Of a stretch of 64,000 nt of DNA, positions 21,309-30,494 are shown piece by piece. The position numbers and the translations under genes are program-made. Numbering within the stretch: position 1 is the stretch's first letter; the number at the start of each line of letters is the position of its first letter. Location: NCBI RefSeq assembly GCF_003337575.1, contig NZ_QPJM01000018.1:1-64000 (forward strand), written 5' to 3'. Origin of the DNA: Phyllobacterium bourgognense. Its GTDB lineage: Bacteria > Pseudomonadota > Alphaproteobacteria > Rhizobiales > Rhizobiaceae. Below the pieces are notes generated by a model. That model was not told where the DNA came from, made no database searches, and was given only the letters and a program-made list of their open reading frames with translations.

Positions 21309-23978
21309 ATGGTGAAATGGGTCTACACATTCGGTGACGGTAAGGCGGAGGGATCCGCCGGTGATCGCAATCTGTTGGGTGGAAAAGGCGCAAATCTTGC
21401 CGAGATGTGCTCGCTCGGCTTGCCGGTTCCACCGGGATTCACCATCACGACAGACGTTTGCAGCTGGTACTATGACAATGGCCGCAAATATCCGGACACG
21501 CTCGAAACGGATGTAAAGAAGTCCCTCTCTCACATTGCTGCGATTACGGGCCGCAATTTTGGCGACACAGAAAAGCCGCTGCTGGTCTCCGTGCGCTCCG
21601 GAGCTCGTGCGTCGATGCCGGGTATGATGGATACGGTGCTCAACCTTGGCCTCAACGACGAGACAGTGGAGGCGATTGCCCGCGAGACCGGCGATGATCG
21701 GTTTGCCTATGACAGTTATCGCCGCTTCATCCAGATGTATTCTGACGTCGTCATGGGCCTCGATCATTCGGTTTTCGAAGAGATTCTTGAAGACACCAAG
21801 GCCAACCTTGGCCATGAGGTCGACACCGCACTGACAGCCGACGACTGGAAGAATGTCATTGCCTTGTACAAGGCGAAGATCGAGGAAGAGCTTGATGAGC
21901 CCTTCCCGCAGGATCCGGAAAAGCAGCTGTGGGGGGCGATTGGCGCTGTATTTTCCAGCTGGATGAATGCCCGCGCGATCACCTATCGGCGGCTTCACAA
22001 CATTCCGGAGAGCTGGGGCACGGCGGTCAGCGTCCAGGCGATGGTGTTCGGCAATATGGGCGATCGCTCGGCGACCGGGGTTGCCTTCACCCGCAATCCA
22101 TCCACTGGCGAGAAGAAGCTCTATGGCGAGTTCCTGGTCAACGCGCAAGGCGAAGACGTCGTTGCCGGTATTCGCACACCGCAGAACATCACCGAAGACG
22201 CACGCATTGCTGCGGGATCCGACAAGCCCTCGCTGGAGAAGATAATGCCTGCGGCCTTTGCCGAATTTTGTGCAGTATCGGAACGGCTCGAGAAGCATTA
22301 CACCGACATGCAGGATCTCGAGTTCACCATCGAGAACGGCAAACTATGGATGCTGCAGACGCGGTCCGGCAAGCGTACCGCCAAGGCAGCATTGAAGATT
22401 GCAGTGGAAATGGCAGAAGAAGGCCTGATCTCGCGCGAGGAAGCAGTTCTGCGCATCGATCCCGCTTCGCTTGACCAATTGCTGCACCCGACCATCGATC
22501 CGGGTGCAGAGCGCAATATCATCGGAACAGGCCTTCCGGCATCTCCGGGCGCTGCCACAGGCGAAATCGTATTCTCGTCGGAAGACGCCGAGCAGCTGAA
22601 GGCCGAGGGGCGCAAAGCGATTCTGGTTCGTATCGAGACAAGTCCTGAAGACATCCACGGAATGCATGCCGCCGAAGCGATCTTGACCACGCGCGGCGGC
22701 ATGACCAGCCACGCGGCAGTGGTCGCACGGGGCATGGGTAAACCCTGCGTGTCGGGTGCTGGCTCGCTGCGCGTCGATTATCGCAACGAGACCCTGCTCG
22801 CCATGGGTGTCGTTTTGAAGAAGGGCGATATCATCACCATCGATGGCGGCACCGGCCAGGTGCTCAAGGGCGCAGTGCCCATGCGGCAGCCGGAACTTTC
22901 GGGAGACTTCGGCAGGATCATGGAATGGGCCGACAAGACGCGGCGGATGAAGGTGCGCGCCAACGCGGAAACGCCTGTCGATGCCCGTACGGCTCGCTCA
23001 TTTGGCGCTGAAGGCATTGGCTTGTGTCGCACCGAGCATATGTTTTTCGAAGGCGAACGCATCGTCGCCATGCGCGAAATGATCCTGGCCGATAACGAAA
23101 AAGGCCGCCGTGCTGCGCTCGACAAATTGCTCCCTATGCAGCGGTCCGATTTCGTGGAACTGTTTGAAATCATGCATGGTCTGCCGGTCACAATTCGTCT
23201 CCTTGACCCGCCGCTGCACGAATTCCTGCCGAAAACCGAGGAAGAAATCGCCGAAGTTGCTGCTGCCATGAATGTCGACGCCGAAAAGCTGCGTGAACGA
23301 ACTGATAGCCTGCACGAAACCAACCCGATGCTTGGCCACCGCGGCTGCCGCCTTGCCATTTCCTATCCGGAAATCGCGGAAATGCAGGCGCGGGCGATTT
23401 TCGAAGCTGCTGTGGAAGCGGCGAAATCGACAGGCGCCCCTGTAGAGCCAGAAATCATGGTGCCGCTCGTCGGACTGCGAGCCGAACTCGATTTCGTCAA
23501 GGCGCGAATAGATGCGGTTGCTGCCGATGTGATGAAAGAGGCTGACATCAAGATCAACTATCTGGTCGGAACAATGATCGAGCTGCCGCGTGCCGCCATC
23601 CGAGCCCACTCGATTGCCGAAGTTGCCGAGTTTTTCTCGTTTGGAACCAACGACTTGACCCAGACGACATTCGGCATCTCGCGCGATGACGCCTCATCCT
23701 TCCTGATGAGCTATCAGGTGAAGGGAATCATCGAGCAGGATCCGTTCGTAACGATCGACATTGACGGCGTTGGCGAACTGGTACGGATCGGTGCTGACAA
23801 GGGCAGGGCGGCGCGGCCCGGAATCAAGCTTGGCATATGCGGCGAACACGGCGGCGATCCAGCGTCCATCCACTTCTGCGAGGAAGTCGGGCTCCACTAT
23901 GTTTCCTGCTCGCCGTTCCGCGTTCCGATCGCCCGGCTTGCCGCAGCGCAGGCCTCGGCAAAGGCGAAGAATGCCTGA
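21309..23978 (+). CDS. Pyruvate, phosphate dikinase (889 aa)
   Basis: Interconverts pyruvate, ATP and phosphate with PEP, AMP and pyrophosphate. The N-terminal ATP-grasp domain opens with LLGGKGANLAEM, the swivelling phosphohistidine domain has TTRGGMTSHAAVVARGMG (catalytic His at about 468), and the C-terminal PEP/pyruvate barrel has GICGEHGGDP with its catalytic Cys at about 845. Length is normal. The ATG at 21309 follows an AGGGAGG ribosome site. In Rhizobiales this enzyme can work beside PEP carboxykinase in gluconeogenesis. Confidence 0.96.
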   Translation: MVKWVYTFGDGKAEGSAGDRNLLGGKGANLAEMCSLGLPVPPGFTITTDVCSWYYDNGRKYPDTLETDVKKSLSHIAAITGRNFGDTEKPLLVSVRSGARASMPGMMDTVLNLGLNDETVEAIARETGDDRFAYDSYRRFIQMYSDVVMGLDHSVFEEILEDTKANLGHEVDTALTADDWKNVIALYKAKIEEELDEPFPQDPEKQLWGAIGAVFSSWMNARAITYRRLHNIPESWGTAVSVQAMVFGNMGDRSATGVAFTRNPSTGEKKLYGEFLVNAQGEDVVAGIRTPQNITEDARIAAGSDKPSLEKIMPAAFAEFCAVSERLEKHYTDMQDLEFTIENGKLWMLQTRSGKRTAKAALKIAVEMAEEGLISREEAVLRIDPASLDQLLHPTIDPGAERNIIGTGLPASPGAATGEIVFSSEDAEQLKAEGRKAILVRIETSPEDIHGMHAAEAILTTRGGMTSHAAVVARGMGKPCVSGAGSLRVDYRNETLLAMGVVLKKGDIITIDGGTGQVLKGAVPMRQPELSGDFGRIMEWADKTRRMKVRANAETPVDARTARSFGAEGIGLCRTEHMFFEGERIVAMREMILADNEKGRRAALDKLLPMQRSDFVELFEIMHGLPVTIRLLDPPLHEFLPKTEEEIAEVAAAMNVDAEKLRERTDSLHETNPMLGHRGCRLAISYPEIAEMQARAIFEAAVEAAKSTGAPVEPEIMVPLVGLRAELDFVKARIDAVAADVMKEADIKINYLVGTMIELPRAAIRAHSIAEVAEFFSFGTNDLTQTTFGISRDDASSFLMSYQVKGIIEQDPFVTIDIDGVGELVRIGADKGRAARPGIKLGICGEHGGDPASIHFCEEVGLHYVSCSPFRVPIARLAAAQASAKAKNA

Positions 23979-24035
23979 ACCACGTCTGCCATAAATATGC
24001 TTGGTTTAGCGCGCCCTGTCCGCGCGAAATTCCTC

Positions 24036-24179
24036 AGAGCCCAAATGCAAACTCGACAAGAAGGGCTGCAAATGGCGTTTTTCTGTGCTCCGAGGCTCAC
24101 GTACCAAATGTACGCTGCGCTTCGGTGCTCGAAAACCACCATTTTCGCCGCCTCTTGACGAGTTTTCCTTTTGGGCTCT
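24036..24179. repeat. Palindromic intergenic element, family R1, copy 4
   Basis: The left arm AGAGCCCAAATGCAAACTCG and the right arm CGAGTTTTCCTTTTGGGCTC are complementary with few mismatches. The core has GGCTCACGTACC, AAA, TGTACGCTGCGC and GTGCTCGAAAACC. It ends six bases before the ATG of the polysaccharide deacetylase, so the arm could sequester or replace the normal leader of that gene. Confidence 0.87.
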
Positions 24180-24185
24180 CAACAT

Positions 24186-24947
24186 ATGGCGAAAATCGTG
24201 CGCTCAACGTCTGCAATCATCGCTGCAACTGTTCTCTGCGCCTCCGTCGTCACGGCGCCAGCCAAGGAACATCCTCACTTTATAGAACCCAAGCTGTTCA
24301 TCACCAGAGGCGGCGATGCAACGCCGCAAGTCGCCTTGACGCTGGATGCCTGTTCCGGACAGACAGATCAGCGCATCCTCAATGCGTTGGTTGACAACCA
24401 TATCCCGGCGACAATCTTTGTCACCGGCCGCTGGCTCAAGCACAATGCCCCTTCACTAGCGATCATGAAAGCGCATCCAGACCTGTTTGAACTGGAAAAT
24501 CATGGGCTTAATCATATCCCGGCCATCGACAACCAACCCAGGATGTTCGGCCTGAAGACGGCAGGATCTCTGCCTGCTATCCGCACGGAGATTGAAGGCG
24601 GTGCGAATGCGATGACTGCGGCGACACTGACGAAGCCGGCCTGGTATCGCGACGCGACGGCACGCTACAGCGACGATGCGATAACACTTATCCATCAGAT
24701 GGGGTATCGGGTGGCCGGTTATTCCCTGAATGCCGACATAGGAGCGTCATTGCTGGCCGGGCAGGTTGAGAAGCGCATCACGGCCGCCAAGGATGGCGAC
24801 GTGATCATCGCCCATGTGAACCAGCCGACGCGAGCAGCAGGCGAGGGAGTCGTCAAAGGTATTCTCGCGCTCAAGCAAAAGGGCTTCCATTTTGTGCGCC
24901 TCGAGGACGTTGAGGAGAGCGAGCAGCCAACAAGGCCAGGTGTCTAA
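24186..24947 (+). CDS. Secreted polysaccharide deacetylase family protein (253 aa)
   Basis: NodB-homology domain protein with an N-terminal signal (about residues 1-25, ending VVTAPAKE). The catalytic base region appears as LTLDACSGQTD and the metal-binding histidines in ENHGLNH, as in the divergent polysaccharide-deacetylase subgroup. The C-terminal ALKQKGFHFVRLEDV is also typical. The likely substrate is an N- or O-acetylated glycan in the periplasm. No ribosome site is visible because repeat copy 4 reaches almost to the ATG. Confidence 0.83.
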   Translation: MAKIVRSTSAIIAATVLCASVVTAPAKEHPHFIEPKLFITRGGDATPQVALTLDACSGQTDQRILNALVDNHIPATIFVTGRWLKHNAPSLAIMKAHPDLFELENHGLNHIPAIDNQPRMFGLKTAGSLPAIRTEIEGGANAMTAATLTKPAWYRDATARYSDDAITLIHQMGYRVAGYSLNADIGASLLAGQVEKRITAAKDGDVIIAHVNQPTRAAGEGVVKGILALKQKGFHFVRLEDVEESEQPTRPGV

Positions 24948-25304
24948 CGGCTCGTTCCATTTTATACGACTATCAAAATATATAGACTTTGGGATAATTG
25001 ACAGGCTTGTCCGTATTGTGTTCGGTGCGGAACGCTGATCGAGCGATACCTTGGGAGGGGTTCATCCGCATGAAGATATAGAAATTCATATGATTTTTGC
25101 GGATACATCCGCGCAGTTCATTTTTTAGCGAACCATTTTTAAAAGACAGAACCACACCAGAGCTGGATCAAATATTTGATGCGCAATTGTGCCGAGGTGG
25201 CCAACCGCGCAACGGCGCAGCACGTTCGGACGTAGCTGCGCATCTCATTGATTTTCCGTCGAAATGTCTGGTTTTGCCTCACCTTGATTTGAGGAGGAAT
25301 TATC
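24948..25304. other. Intergenic region, 357 bases, leader of the GH31 gene
   Basis: No convincing open frame or RNA gene is seen. The first 130 bases are AT-rich. The last 20 bases hold a strong GAGGAGGAAT ribosome site for the TTG start of the downstream gene. No promoter can be assigned with confidence. Confidence 0.5.
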
Positions 25305-28172
25305 TTGAACCGCATTCAAATTTCCATACTGAGCTTGATGTTATTGCCGGGTCTGGCCGGCTGCAACGATACGAAACCGGATGCGGCCCAGGCCAACAGC
25401 AGTACCTTTGCCGGCCTGCCAGGACCAAAGGGCGAGCCCGGAGACAAGGGGCAAGCCGGCGACAAAGGCGAGGCCGGAGAGAAGGGCGACGCGGGCGCAA
25501 ACGGGGAAAAGGGCGAAGTTGGCGGTAAGGGTCTGGCCGGAGACAAAGGTGAGGCCGGGGACAAGAGCACAGTGGGCGAAGTTGGGGAGAAGGGGCTGGC
25601 CGGGGACAAGGGCACAGCGGGCGAAGTTGGCGAGAAGGGGCTGGTCGGAGACAAGGGCGCGGTTGGAGACAAGGGTGCGGCCGGCGACAAAGGATCGGTC
25701 GGAGACAAGGGCGCGGTTGGAGACAAAGGGGCAGTTGGAGACAAGGGTGCCGTCCAACCTGAAGGTCAACTGATAAAGGACGGCACTATCACACCAAAGC
25801 AGGGCGGTTTCGATGTGCAAATTCAAAAGGATGTGCTTGAGGTACGTGCAGTGACCGCCAACGCGTTTCGGGTTCATTATTTGCCGGATGGAAAGGGCAC
25901 GGAGAAAACTCGGGTAATTGACCCCGGCTTTAAACCCGATGCCGTCTACGAGTTGAAGGACTCAACGCTTCCGGCGGGGAAAGACCTTGTTCTGGGACAA
26001 TACACCGCCCGCTGGAATCCTTCGGACTTGACAGTCTCGGTTCTTAACGCTGTGGGCGCGAAAGTGATGACGATCAGTGTTGACGAGCTCAGGATCGGCA
26101 ACGTCATCGTGGAGCACAATGCAAATGATCCCCGTTACGGTATCAATGGTAGTGCCGAGTATGAGAAACCCGCCGGCCTATTTCGCAACTGGGAAGAAGG
26201 CCTGAATTCCGGCGCGCAGGGACATGCGGGTGCACCTTTTGTCTGGAGCACGGCAGGCCATGGCGTTCTTGTCGATACGATGGGTTCCGCCAGCAGGAAG
26301 ATCGATCTGCGCGACAACAAGAACATCGCATTCCTTGGCACCTCAAAGACCGATGTCGATGCCTATTTTATTCTGGGCCGTCCGCCTGAGTTGTTCGGTG
26401 CACTTGCCAAGATAAGCGGACGTTCACCGCTGTTTCCAAAATGGGCCATGGGCTTCACCAACAGCCAATGGGGCGCGGACACCCCATGGGATGGAAACGA
26501 CTATAGCAAAGGCCTGACTGAACCCAAACTTCGTAATATCATTGAGCAATATCGCAAAGAACGTATACCGCTCGACGCAATGACATTTGACCTGGACTGG
26601 ATGTACTGGGCCAATGCCAATTATCCTTATAGCCAGTTTACCTGGAACCTGGAGAAATTTCCGGGCATGGCGCCGAATGCTGCAGATAAAGACAAGCTGA
26701 AGCCGTGGCTTGATAAGCAGGGTATCAAGCTGACCACGATCCTGAAGCCGCGGATCCCCGTGGCATCCAACGAAGGTGCTTATGCACTGAGCCGTAATTT
26801 CTGGATGCCCAATACGAAAGAAGAAGAGGATTATTTCTTAAAGACTACAAAGATGCGGCACCTGAATTTTGCCAAGCCAGAGGTTCTCAACTGGTATTTT
26901 CACCATCTTAGAGGTGCTCTCGATTCCGGTATTTCAGGCTGGTGGAACGACGAGTTCGATTCGAGCAATGCCACAGATGACGGTAATGAAACCGAAGGTT
27001 TCGATATGCAACGCGCGGTCTATGAATGGCAGCGCAGCTACGCACCCGAAAAACGCGTCTGGTCCATCAACCGTAACTTCTATCTGGGCGCCCAACGTTA
27101 CGCTTATGGGCTCTGGTCGGGCGATATTAACAATGGCTTTGACGTCATGGCTGATCAGCGCAAGAAAATGCTGAGTGCAATAAACGCCGGTGCGATGCAA
27201 TGGACCATGGATACGGGTGGCTTTCGAGATCGGACAGAGAATGGGGTCAAGATCGGAACCCAATATGAGGATTATGCCCGCTGGATGCAATTTGCCATTT
27301 TTACGCCGATCTTTCGCGTCCATGGTGACAACGGGATACAACGCCAGCCTTGGTACTACGCGCCACCTGGCAAAGCAACGGCCGAGGATGCGATCGACGC
27401 AATCAAGCTCCGCTATAAGTTGATACCCTATATTTACAGCTATGAACATCAGCGCAACAAGACCGGCCTCGGCATTGTCCGTCCATTGATTTTCGATTGG
27501 CCTGAAGACAAGAACGTTGCCAACAACGTCGATAGCTGGCTGTTCGGGGAGTGGTTGATGGTTTCTCCGGTGGTTCAACAGGAACAGAAAGAGAAATGGA
27601 TTTATTTCCCTCAGGGCAGCTGGCTCGACTGGCGGTGGGGAGGCGTTCACGAAGGTGGTAAAGGCGAAAACTACGGTCTTAACAATGGCTTGTCCGATGT
27701 TCCGCTGTTCATCCGCCAGGGTGCGATTATCCCGATGATGAGTGAAGACGTGCAATATGTCGGAGAAAAGCCATTGACGGAATTGGACGTCGAAGTATTT
27801 CCGGACACGAAACGCACCTCATTCGAGTATTACGACGATGACGGTAAAACCTATGATTATGAAAAGGGCATGTATTTCCTGCAAGAATTGTCGGTGCAGA
27901 GGACTGATAAAACGGTTCTATTCGAAACAGCTACACCAAAGGGTAGTTTTGCGCCAAAGCTCGAACACTATACTGTGAAAATTCATGGCCCTCATGCCAC
28001 AAGTGTCGAGTTGAACGGCGTGAAGCTCAATCAGATTCCGAACGTCGCCGGTCTAAAGACCGCCGGTGAAGGCTGGTATTCTGGCCAAGATGCAGGCCAT
28101 GGCAATATAGACGTGACGTACGTCCGGATCAAAGCCAAGGAAAAGCAAAGTGTTACGCTGACCACCAAGTGA
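25305..28172 (+). CDS. Lipoprotein with collagen-like stalk and GH31 glycosidase domain (955 aa)
   Basis: A predicted surface-anchored alpha-glycosidase. Residues 1-20 are a lipoprotein signal with lipobox LAGC. Residues 37 to about 150 are roughly 37 uninterrupted-style Gly-X-Y triplets, mostly GDK, GAV and GEK. The rest is glycoside hydrolase family 31: a beta-rich N-domain, a barrel with PLFPKWAMGFTNSQWG, the nucleophile region WWNDEFD (about 546-552), the acid/base motif LWSGDI (about 602-607) and a C-terminal beta domain. The start is TTG with a strong GAGGAGG site. Family 31 members act on alpha-glucosides or alpha-xylosides; the substrate is unknown here. The collagen-like segment probably lifts the enzyme off the membrane. 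I know of no standard GH31 protein with this stalk. Confidence 0.88.
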   Translation: MNRIQISILSLMLLPGLAGCNDTKPDAAQANSSTFAGLPGPKGEPGDKGQAGDKGEAGEKGDAGANGEKGEVGGKGLAGDKGEAGDKSTVGEVGEKGLAGDKGTAGEVGEKGLVGDKGAVGDKGAAGDKGSVGDKGAVGDKGAVGDKGAVQPEGQLIKDGTITPKQGGFDVQIQKDVLEVRAVTANAFRVHYLPDGKGTEKTRVIDPGFKPDAVYELKDSTLPAGKDLVLGQYTARWNPSDLTVSVLNAVGAKVMTISVDELRIGNVIVEHNANDPRYGINGSAEYEKPAGLFRNWEEGLNSGAQGHAGAPFVWSTAGHGVLVDTMGSASRKIDLRDNKNIAFLGTSKTDVDAYFILGRPPELFGALAKISGRSPLFPKWAMGFTNSQWGADTPWDGNDYSKGLTEPKLRNIIEQYRKERIPLDAMTFDLDWMYWANANYPYSQFTWNLEKFPGMAPNAADKDKLKPWLDKQGIKLTTILKPRIPVASNEGAYALSRNFWMPNTKEEEDYFLKTTKMRHLNFAKPEVLNWYFHHLRGALDSGISGWWNDEFDSSNATDDGNETEGFDMQRAVYEWQRSYAPEKRVWSINRNFYLGAQRYAYGLWSGDINNGFDVMADQRKKMLSAINAGAMQWTMDTGGFRDRTENGVKIGTQYEDYARWMQFAIFTPIFRVHGDNGIQRQPWYYAPPGKATAEDAIDAIKLRYKLIPYIYSYEHQRNKTGLGIVRPLIFDWPEDKNVANNVDSWLFGEWLMVSPVVQQEQKEKWIYFPQGSWLDWRWGGVHEGGKGENYGLNNGLSDVPLFIRQGAIIPMMSEDVQYVGEKPLTELDVEVFPDTKRTSFEYYDDDGKTYDYEKGMYFLQELSVQRTDKTVLFETATPKGSFAPKLEHYTVKIHGPHATSVELNGVKLNQIPNVAGLKTAGEGWYSGQDAGHGNIDVTYVRIKAKEKQSVTLTTK

Positions 28173-28178
28173 CAAAGA

Positions 28179-28211
28179 CATGAAGGGGCAGTTTCTGACT
28201 GCCCTTTCATG
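28179..28211. terminator. Bidirectional terminator
   Basis: Stem CATGAAGGGGCAGT / ACTGCCCTTTCATG with a short loop, seven bases after the GH31 stop and 18 bases from the stop of the convergent aminotransferase. Confidence 0.8.
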
Positions 28212-28228
28212 GCTTGACGAACTGAAAA

Positions 28229-29623
28229 TTATTGGGCGCGCAGCCCGTTCTTCGATACGTAAGCCTCGGTGTCGGCCAAGGCCAATTCAAAGCGATTGAA
28301 GAGTTCGTTGAGCTCGTCCCCGGTGATGACCATCGGCGGGCAGAAGGCGATCGTGTCGCCCAGAGCGCGAAGTATGGCGCCATGTCCTTCAAGGAACTTC
28401 GCAAGATTTGAACCGACGCCGTGCGCGGGATCGAAGGGGCGCTTCGTGTTCTTGTCAGCAACCATCTCCACCGCTCCAACAAGTCCGCAGGAACGAACTT
28501 CACCGACGAGAGGATGGTCTTTGATCTTGGCAAGGCGAGCTTCAAAAGTCGGGGTCAAGCCGCGAACATACTCGACAATATTGCGGCGTTGGTAAATCTC
28601 TATTGCCTTTACGCCAAGCGCGCAGCCGACCGGATGACCGCCATAAGTAAAGCCATGGCCGAATGTTCCGAGCTGGGCGCTGTGGTCGACATAGGCCTGG
28701 TAGATGTCCTCCGGGACGAGCACGGCTCCGAGCGGCGCATAGGCTGCGGTCAACTGTTTGGCGGCTGAAATCGTCGTCGGGGTCATGCCGACGCTCTGGC
28801 TGCCCCACCAGTTGCCGGTCCGGCCGAAACCATTGATGACTTCGTCGGCGATGATGAGAATGTCGTGCTCGCGCAAGATCGGTTCAATGGCGGCGAAGTA
28901 GCCCGCAGGTGGAACGATGACGCCGCCGGCACCCATGACAGGTTCGGCGATAAAGGCGGCGATGGTCTCGGGTCCCTCCCGTTCGATCATATCTTTCAAT
29001 GACTTGGCAAGACGAGCCACAAATTCGGCTTCGCTTTCGCCCTCCTGACCGAAGCGATAGTAATGCGGGCAATCCGTATGCAGCACGCGGTCCACGGGCA
29101 GGTCCCACCCCTTGTGGTTTCCGGGCAGGCCGGTCAAGGATGCGGCCATTACGGTCACTCCATGATAGGCCTTGACGCGGGAGATGATCTTCTTCTTTTC
29201 AGGCCGGCCAAGGGCATTGTTATAGTACCATGCAAGCTTGACCTGCGTGTCGTTGGCCTCGGAACCGGACGACGTGTAGAACACTTTCGAGATTGGTACA
29301 GGAGCGATTTCCTTAAGCTTTTCAGCAAGTTCGGTAGCAGGCTCCATACCCTTGCCACCGAAGAGATGGTAATAGGGCAGGGTGCGCATCTGTTCATTGG
29401 CCGCCTCGATCATCTCTTCGTCGCCGAAGCCGAGACCCGCACACCACAGGCCCGACATGCCCTCGATATATTCCTTGCCCTGCGTATCGTAGAGGTAGAC
29501 GCCCTTGCCGTGCCCCATGACCAGCGGCCCGGTTTCTGCAAGCTTGTGGAGGGGAGTATAGGGGTGCAAAACCGCGTTGATATCGCGCTGCTGGACATTG
29601 GTAAGGGGATGGCCATTCGCCAT
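28229..29623 (-). CDS. Class III aminotransferase, omega-amino acid:pyruvate type (464 aa)
   Basis: PLP-dependent fold type I aminotransferase. GSEANDTQVKLAWYYNNALG is the cofactor phosphate region, AYHGVTVMAASLTG follows, the PLP aspartate lies in ILIIADEVINGFGRTG, and the Schiff-base lysine in TISAAKQLTAAYAPLGA. It belongs to the group covering beta-alanine, putrescine and taurine:pyruvate aminotransferases; the exact donor cannot be told. A GGAG ribosome site precedes the ATG. No transporter or dehydrogenase partner lies next to it. Confidence 0.9.
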   Translation of the reverse strand: MANGHPLTNVQQRDINAVLHPYTPLHKLAETGPLVMGHGKGVYLYDTQGKEYIEGMSGLWCAGLGFGDEEMIEAANEQMRTLPYYHLFGGKGMEPATELAEKLKEIAPVPISKVFYTSSGSEANDTQVKLAWYYNNALGRPEKKKIISRVKAYHGVTVMAASLTGLPGNHKGWDLPVDRVLHTDCPHYYRFGQEGESEAEFVARLAKSLKDMIEREGPETIAAFIAEPVMGAGGVIVPPAGYFAAIEPILREHDILIIADEVINGFGRTGNWWGSQSVGMTPTTISAAKQLTAAYAPLGAVLVPEDIYQAYVDHSAQLGTFGHGFTYGGHPVGCALGVKAIEIYQRRNIVEYVRGLTPTFEARLAKIKDHPLVGEVRSCGLVGAVEMVADKNTKRPFDPAHGVGSNLAKFLEGHGAILRALGDTIAFCPPMVITGDELNELFNRFELALADTEAYVSKNGLRAQ

Positions 29624-29848
29624 TTGATAACTCCGGCTTTGAAAGATTTGTGACCTTAGCCAGACTCGTTTGAAAGTGCAAAGCGCGACGCGCCAAAAGA
29701 GCTACTTGCAACCTTGCTAACCAAAATTTCAACTCAGGGTGCATAAAAGCATCCCGGAATCGACTATTCTTGCATGGGAATCGCCAGATCTTGTGCCATT
29801 TTCGCGTATTGTTGCGGAAAAACCTTGCCGGAATAGAAGAGCGCCGTT

Positions 29849-30211
29849 CTAAGTTCGAAAACGTTTGAGGAGAGCGGCAAATTCCATCCCGAGTTTGCTC
29901 TGCGGTGCGGTCTCGGGTTGATCGGTGGTCACAGTTAAACTTGTCCCGTCGTTACCGAGCATAACGAACACCGTCTGGTCGGTCGTCCCGTCCGACACGG
30001 AGATGGCGGCGATCCGTTGCTGATCGCTGTTTTCAGGTGCTCTGATATTGAAGATGACTTCGCCATTGACGAGGTCGGCTGCCTTCTGCAGCGCTCCCTC
30101 AAAACCGTCGGCGACAATGTCCTGGGCACCGAGCGCAAGCTCGATTTCCACAACTTCAAGCGAAACCGCTTTGCCAGCCTCAGGCATATTGTCAGGCCTC
30201 GTTATCTTCAT
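29849..30211 (-). CDS. Hypothetical protein (120 aa)
   Basis: Small acidic protein without a signal peptide or membrane segment and not recognised. The body alternates predicted strands and helices, with EVVEIELALGAQDIVADGFE in the middle and a basic C-terminal helix KLGMEFAALLKRFRT. No ribosome site is evident before the ATG. The gene stands alone, divergent from the first phospholipase gene. Amino-acid use and an open frame without repeats support coding, but modestly. Confidence 0.55.
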   Translation of the reverse strand: MKITRPDNMPEAGKAVSLEVVEIELALGAQDIVADGFEGALQKAADLVNGEVIFNIRAPENSDQQRIAAISVSDGTTDQTVFVMLGNDGTSLTVTTDQPETAPQSKLGMEFAALLKRFRT

Positions 30212-30494
30212 ATTTGAAATGCGGTTTGCATTCCGCCCTCTGTTTTCCCGAAACGATTGTCCAAATCAGGACGGTGATCATGTCAGCACTGTGACACCCG
30301 ATCCACTCATAAAGTGTAAACGACTTAAATGCAGGCGAGGGTTGAACGCCGACGCGTCCTACCGATTGTCATCCAGATTTCATGCAATCCCGATATTGGA
30401 ACTGGAGGCACGAATTTTGCCGACAATGTATTTGAATATTCTCATTTAAATAAATTCAATAAAATCAACGGTTTGATATTTTAGGAATGTTTTC

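Noticed and set aside
25413-25755. CRISPR-like or satellite array
   Set aside because: The near-repeats are in frame Gly-X-Y codons inside a long gene; there are no uniform repeats with unique spacers.
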